Positions 58,441 to 64,000 of a DNA stretch of 64,000 bases are shown in pieces. The translations under genes were made by a program, and so were the position numbers. The DNA comes from Asterias rubens (taxonomy: Eukaryota; Echinodermata; Asteroidea; Forcipulatida; Asteriidae): positions 19,791,828 to 19,855,827 of the forward strand of contig NC_047065.1 of assembly GCF_902459465.1 (NCBI RefSeq), read 5' to 3'. How positions within the stretch are numbered: the stretch's first letter is position 1; every line of letters starts with the position of its first letter. The notes below the pieces were generated by a model. That model was given only the letters and a program-made list of their open reading frames with translations, ran no database searches and was not told where the DNA came from.

Positions 58441-59954
58441 AAACACAAAACAATAATTATACAACAACGAGTCGAGGCACAGGGCGGGATATGTGCAAGA
58501 AGCTGCAAGGAACCAACCTTGACTGGGGAGTTGCATCTTTCATAATACTTCAACACATGTGTTGTGACATTAGGGAACGAGGAAGGTAGTGGCAGCACTT
58601 ACTACTAATTGCTTAAAAAAACATTATAACCTGCAAAGCAGATTAAGTAACTGTTGCTACGTAAGCTCATATCCAGTATTTTAAAAAATTATTAGTATTT
58701 AAGTGCTGCCTTACCTATCCTACTATCAAGGTTACTTTAATTTATTTATTTTCTCATATTTTTGTGTGAAAGGGGGGGGCGCGAAACAGGCATTAATCTT
58801 GACTTCATAACAACAAATTGTTTTATACAGTTCGTGAACAGGGATGGTAGCGGCAGCACTTGTTATCTAATTACATAAATAACGGCATCAAGCTTTCGTT
58901 GCAACAACAATAACAGATGATGTAACCTTCGTTATACAAAGGTCATGTTTTGTTTATTAGTTAGTCTTCATTCATCAGACTCACACGGCAATTTGTCAGC
59001 AATGGGAAACAGAAAGCAGCAGCTGCATTTTATCAAAGTCCAAAGGTATTGGTGTAAACACTGAGTGGAGGATTTTGGAGGATTCGGTATCGTATATCAA
59101 CCACACCGTGGAGTGCCGACGATGCAATAGACTTGACTCAATCCAGTGAGAGTTCTTGAATCATTCTCGGGACCACAATAACTACTTGTTGACGGTGGAT
59201 ATGCTAAGGGACCTCTCGCACGAAAACGAAAACAGGACTTCTCGCACGAAAACGAAAACAGGATTTGATTCAAGTCTAAAGATTCATGCGTATTTAAGCG
59301 CGAACCTGACCTCACTTATTATGCCTGTACCATCATCGCTATATTGTCTCATTGTCATTTTATTTGACACAATATTCATTTATTTAGTCTCGACTGGCTG
59401 CTTGTTTTGTAACGCTGGAAATTGATCAATCTTGTATGTTTTATTTCTATTGTGTGCTCAACCATACTAATTGCTAATGAAACGCTGGCAACTCTGTTTG
59501 ACTGTGAGCTAAAACATGGACGGACTTAAGTTTGGCAAGAACCACTGCGGGTCCTTGTTTACTTGTACCAGATAGACTTATTTAATATAGCTTCGATGAA
59601 ATTTCTAATAAGCCTCATCGAATGTTCTTAAGGTGCAAATAACAACTGTCCAAGAAATTTCAGACACAATGAGGGTATTTTGAAATGGGGAAAAAATTGA
59701 TTTCATCAGACGGTTGTATGTGTGATTTAAAGCCGTTTTAAATAATAATCAAACCACCCCCCCCCCCCATCCCACACAAACCAACCCACCATCAGCACCA
59801 GTATCCCCCCCCCCCCCATCTAAGATGTTCTAGTAAATTTAGAGTTGTGACAGAGTGTGACCAGCTTTCTGTGGTCAATCGGTTGCTGTTGCAGCCTAGT
59901 CTGGCACCCTTTGTGCGATGTTTTTATGTAATGTTTGTTATTGTTTTACTTATA
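58441..59954. other. Intergenic; no gene recognised
   Basis: AT-rich sequence with C-runs (59757-59770, 59803-59817) and a short direct repeat of CTCGCACGAAAACGAAAACA near 59215-59258. No splice-supported frame found. Confidence 0.5.
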
Positions 59955-60250
59955 ATGTTTTAATTGTTATAATAATAGTATTAATAGTAATAATAAGACT
60001 TGTAATGCGCTAATATCCACCATACTGCGTGTTCAAGGCGCAGTAAAACCAAAAACAAAATCCAAAAACAAAACACAACACAAAGAAAAACAGACACAAC
60101 AAAATTAGTCATTGAAAACATGTGACATAAGATAAGTTTTGAGAAGAGACTTGAATTTTGCGGTACAATTCATAAATACCTCAGACAGTTTCGCTATTCC
60201 TATTTGTGGAGAGCGCGTCACATGGGGGTGTCTAAACCTTCGAAAATGAC
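59955..60250 (-). mobile_element. LINE 3' stub with (TAA)n tail, minus strand
   Basis: The minus strand encodes FKSLLKTYLMSHVFND before a stop, a LINE C-terminus. It is followed by an A/C-rich UTR and a TTA-type tail (plus strand 59958-59998). Confidence 0.55.
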
Positions 60251-61027
60251 CAGTGATTATAACCGGTTGTGAGCAAATACTCCGCGCTAGTCTTGGTGCA
60301 AGACGTTTCTTGTTACGGGCGCTGTCGGTTAGTTGGCCGCGCTGTGTGTGAAGAAGGAAAACGAGAAGTTAGAACGTGTTGCACCAAAACTTTTAGCGCA
60401 CGCACACGAACGGAGCCAGACACTGTCGGAAATAGCCGTCTCAGTCATAACAATGCAACACCGTACATGTACATGTACATGTACAGGAATAGTGACATGA
60501 AGAGCTCAAGCACGTCGGAAACGGATAAGTTTTACAGACTATTTCTTATTTTATTACGCCTTTTAACCACTCGCCTTCGGCTTGGGCCTTTATCACACGG
60601 GAACGACCCTGCTGGTTCTAAACGGCCGTGAAAGAACGAGTCACTGCACATTTTTTCCCTTATTATTAGTGAGATTTTTTATGGGGTCTAAGAAAGTTGT
60701 TGGCATTATCATAACAGTACTGCCACGTTTTCATCGGATAAATTGCATTATAAATTACTCTTATAGCTATAATGATGTGATTAGAGTTCACTTCACTAAT
60801 CACAAAAGCTAATCAAACAAAATTGCATTTTGTCGTCTCCCTCCATGAACCGAATGAACTCGCCCGTTTTGTAGCGCCGTTGCGAGGGGGAAGGTAGAGA
60901 AGGAATTAAAGGTCAACGACGTAACCCACACATGCTCTGCTCGGGGGTTTTGTTTTAAGTCAAGACTCCCCTTAGGTATCTCTGGAGTGGTCAGTTTTGG
61001 ACGCAAGGTGGTCGAACTAAGAGCAGC
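60251..61027. other. Upstream region of candidate gene at 61028
   Basis: More GC-rich than its surroundings around 60280-60420 and 60845-61010. It contains an ACATGT microsatellite at 60464-60486. A 120-codon frame starting 60269 shows no domain and is probably chance. It may hold the promoter of the next gene. Confidence 0.35.
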
Positions 61028-61094
61028 ATGGCCATCCTGGGGGACAGCATCGACAGGATCATGTCTGCTATGGTTTTGTTATCAATCGGCATCG
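61028..61094 (+). CDS. Candidate first coding exon with signal peptide; gene continues beyond the window
   Basis: ATG in a good context (GCAGCATGG) starts MAILGDSIDRIMSAMVLLSI and runs to a strong donor (G|GTAAGT) in phase 1. Length and phase resemble the signal-peptide exons of secreted proteins, including the 58-base exon of the HYR-lectin gene. The hydrophobic part is short (MSAMVLLSIGIG). No second exon is found before the satellite, so function is unknown. Confidence 0.4.
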
Positions 61095-61099
61095 GTAAG

Positions 61100-61307
61100 T
61101 TGGTAAATAATTGTACGCACTAACTTACTTGGTTTCGAGCAATGGAAAGCTGCTGTTAATAACGTGAGAAACGGCTCCCTCTGAAGTAACGTAGTTTTTG
61201 GTGAAAGACCGTAAATTCTTACTCAACTACTTCGGGACTGAAGCCGTTTATTTGGCATTTGAAGTGATAAGAATGGTCTTTGACAATTACCATTAGTGTC
61301 CACTGTC
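61100..61307. repeat. MITE family 1, internally deleted copy
   Basis: GAGAAACGGCTCCCTCTGAA and, at the end, GACAATTACCATTAGTGTCC followed by TTAA. The central palindrome is missing. Confidence 0.65.
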
Positions 61308-62402
61308 TTAATGCTACCCATTTGAATTCATCCACAATAAAGCTGTTTCAAACCAGTTTCCAGTACCACTGTAAAAAGAGTACTTTTGAAACTGTTGTTC
61401 TAAACACATCACCATGGTTGCTTTAGGGTGTTTATTTGGTGATTATAGGAAACGCGTTATTTCTAAGCCCAAGAGATGTAAAATAATTAAGCCATTCAAT
61501 TTAACACAATACAACTATAGGTTTTATCGGTCAAATTCGGCAAATGAGCAGCCAATTTAATTTCCATGCGTTCGAATTAAAGCTATTTTGCCTCTCCGGT
61601 TTTTACTGCGTTTCAAATTCAGAATTAGGTCATTCAATTTCGTTTTGAGGCATTCAAGTTCCTAGCACACTCATTCTTTTTAATGACACACAATCATCAT
61701 TCAATTTAGCAAAGCTGGTTCGACTAGAGATTTTGCTGATTTAAACATTTTCAATTTCGTAAAGAGGCAATCAGCTTCGCTCACCGAGGATTCAAATAAG
61801 TACGACTAAAGAAATACGACTAAACAGATAAACTGTATAAGGCAAACCGTTTCGTACCTTCACTTTTAAATCGAGCAAACCTTATTTAGTAGACTTTACC
61901 TTGGACCCAATAAGAGTTGTTTTCTTCTTTATTTTTTTCGGGAGACCTTCAATGGTTAAATGACCAAGACCTGACTTGAATGTGTTTGAATGTTGTTGTT
62001 GTTTTTTTTGTGTTTTTTTTCCAGTTGTTGGTTTTTGTAAATATTCACCAACCATCTGTTGGCGGGCCAGACATCTTGGCATATTATTATGTTCAAGAGT
62101 GCCAACAAATTAACCGCATGCCTTTTACATTCGTGTAAGGAAGCAACAAGTTAATCAAGCGTTTTTAAGACTGCACAAAATATCAGAATTGACTGCCTCA
62201 AAATGAAATTGAATGACTAAACACACGCCTCAAAAACACTCCTGCGAATTTGAATGCAAATTCGATGAATTGTTAAATTGAATGATTATTTTGTTAAACC
62301 GAATGACCCTTTTTTAGTAGCATTCAATTTCGTGCGAAATAGAATAGGCTGGTGGTTAAATTAAGTTAATTTTGATAGAGGCCGGAGGCTCCCCGTAATG
62401 TC
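61308..62402. other. Intergenic/intronic stretch with ATTCAATTTCG words
   Basis: ATTCAATTTCG/ATTCAATTTA words recur in both orientations (for example 61495-61503, 61632-61645, 62205-62216, 62326-62336), suggesting an old inverted repeat. No coding exon recognised. Confidence 0.4.
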
Positions 62403-64000
62403 GTAGTTATGTTGTGCTGTTATTTTGTTGTTGTTTTGTTGTTGTTGTTACGTTGTGTTGTGTTGTGTTATGTTGTGATGTGTTGTGTTGTGTTGTGTTG
62501 TGTTGCGTTGCGAAGCGTTGCGTTGCGTTGTGTTATGTTGCGTTGCGTTGCGTTGTGTTGCGCTGCGCTGCGCTGCGCTGTGCTGTGTTGTGTTGTGTTG
62601 TGTTGTGTTGTGCTGTGCTGTGCTGTGTTGTGTTGTGTTGTGTTGTGTTGTGTTGTGTTGTGTTGTGTTGTGTTGTGTTGTGTTGTGTTGTGTTGTGTTG
62701 TGTTGTGTTGTGTGGCGTTGCGTTGCGTTGCGTTGCGCTGCGCTGCGCTGCGCTGCGCTGCGCTGCGCTGCGCTGTGCTGTGATGTGTCGTGTCGTGTCG
62801 TGTCGTGTCGTGTCGTGTCGTGGCGTGCCGTGTCGTGGCGTGCCGTGTTGTGTTGTGTTGTGTTGTGCTGTGATGTGTTGTATTGTGTTGTGTTTTGTTG
62901 TGCTGTGATGTGTTGTGTTGTGTTGTGTTGTGCTGTGATGTGTTGTGTCGTGTCGTGTCGTGTCGTGTCGTGTCGTGCCGTGCCGTGCAGTGCTGTGCTG
63001 TACTGTGCTGTGCTGTGCTGTGCTGTGCTGTGCTGTGCTGTGCTGTGATGTGTTGTGTTGTGCTGTGCTGTGCTGTGATGTGTTGTGTCGTGTCGTGTCG
63101 TGTCGTGCCGTGCCGTGCCGTGCCGTGTTGTGTTGTGTTGTGTTGTGTTGTGTTGTGTTGTGTTGTGTTGTGTTGTGTTGTGTTGTGTTGTGTTGTGTTG
63201 TGTTGTGTTGTGTTGTGTTGTGTTGTGAGGCGTCGCGTCGCGTCGCATCGTGTCGTGTCGCGTCGCGTCGCATTGCGTTGCGTTGCGTTGCGTTGCGTTG
63301 CGTTGCGCTGTTCTGTGCTGTGCTGTGCTGTGTTGTGTTGTGTTGTGTTGTGCTGTGATGTGTTGTGTCGTGTCGTGTCGTGTCGTGGCGTGTCGTGTCG
63401 TGTCGTGTCGTGTCGTGATGTGCTGTGCTGTGCTGTGCTGTGCTGTGCTGTGCTGTGTTGTGTTGTGTTGTGTTGTGTTGTGTTGTGTTGTGTTGTGTCG
63501 TGTCGTGTCGTGTCGTGGCGTGTCGTGTCGTGTCGTGTCGTGTCGTGTCGTGTCGTGTCGTGATGTGCTGTGCTGCGCTGCGCTGTGCTGTGATGTGTCG
63601 TGTCGTGTCGTGTCGTGTCGTGTCGTGGCGTGCCGTGTCGTGGCGTGCCGTGTTGTGTTGTGTTGTGTTGTGCTGTGATGTGTTGTATTGTGTTGTGTTT
63701 TGTTGTGCTGTGATGTGTTGTGTTGTGTTGTGTTGTGCTGTGATGTGTTGTGTCGTGTCGTGTCGTGTCGTGTCGTGTCGTGCCGTGCCGTGCAGTGCTG
63801 TGCTGTGCTGTGCTGTGCTGTGCTTTGCTGTGCTGTGCTGTGCTGTGCTGTGATGTGTTGTGCTGTGCTGTGCTGTGCTGTGATGTGTTGTGTCGTGTCG
63901 TGTCGTGCCGTGCCGTGCCGTGCCGTGTTGTGTTGTGTTGTGTTGTGTTGTGTTGTGTTGTGTTGTGTTGTGTTGTGTTGTGTTGTGTTGTGTTGTGTTG
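62403..64000. repeat. GT-rich pentanucleotide satellite with higher-order repeats
   Basis: About 1.6 kb of five-base units, mainly TGTTG, TGTCG, TGCTG, TGCCG and CGTTG/CGCTG, running off the window. Rare marker units (TATTG, TGCAG, TGGCG) recur about 805 bases apart. Because the unit rarely makes stop codons, long Cys/Val/Leu or Thr/Gln/His frames appear on both strands; these are not genes. Confidence 0.97.

Noticed and set aside
60269..60631. 120-codon plus-strand frame
   Set aside because: No domain, crosses an ACATGT microsatellite, no upstream signal; likely chance in a GC-richer patch.
62409..63853. Long overlapping open frames rich in Cys/Val/Leu (+) or Thr/Gln/His (-)
   Set aside because: They follow from a five-base repeat that makes almost no stop codons; no gene structure supports them.

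Overview
This is eukaryotic, AT-rich, intron-dense metazoan DNA. It looks like an echinoderm genome, most likely a starfish: F-type lectins and HYR domains, LamG-rich adhesion GPCRs, and interspersed repeats of a kind I associate with asteroid genomes. The species call rests on recognition, not on any search. There are no prokaryotic features.

Layout. Positions 1-4735 hold a decayed L1/Tx1-like LINE (end of ORF1, broken ORF2, A-rich tail turned into a long AAAT microsatellite). From 4900 to 34568 (+) I can assemble 36 exons of one adhesion G-protein-coupled receptor gene; its 5' end lies upstream of the window. The order is five LamG/pentraxin-like modules, a linker, a GAIN domain with GPS, seven transmembrane helices and a short tail. 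Every splice phase closes except inside the TM6 exon, where one base is missing. The introns hold a second LINE (antisense, uninterrupted RT frame), 3' stubs of several LINEs, tRNA-derived SINEs and many palindromic MITEs.

From 46259 down to 37401 (-) there is a complete 7-exon gene for a secreted protein of 418 aa: signal peptide, unrecognised cysteine-containing domain, two HYR domains, one F-type lectin domain. From 48735 to 55648 (+) there is a complete 11-exon gene for a secreted 500-aa protein with three F-type lectin domains. The two lectin genes are divergent, about 2.5 kb apart, and split the lectin domain at the same three phase-1 positions. The three domains of the + gene keep the fucose-binding signature; the - gene has changed it. 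Such lectins are known in animals as soluble fucose-binding recognition molecules; a joint role in surface recognition or immunity is inference.

55649-62400 is mostly repeat-rich intergenic DNA, with one candidate signal-peptide first exon at 61028-61094 (+). From about 62403 to the window end is a GT-rich pentanucleotide satellite with an approximately 805-bp higher-order period; the many long open frames there are artefacts of the repeat.
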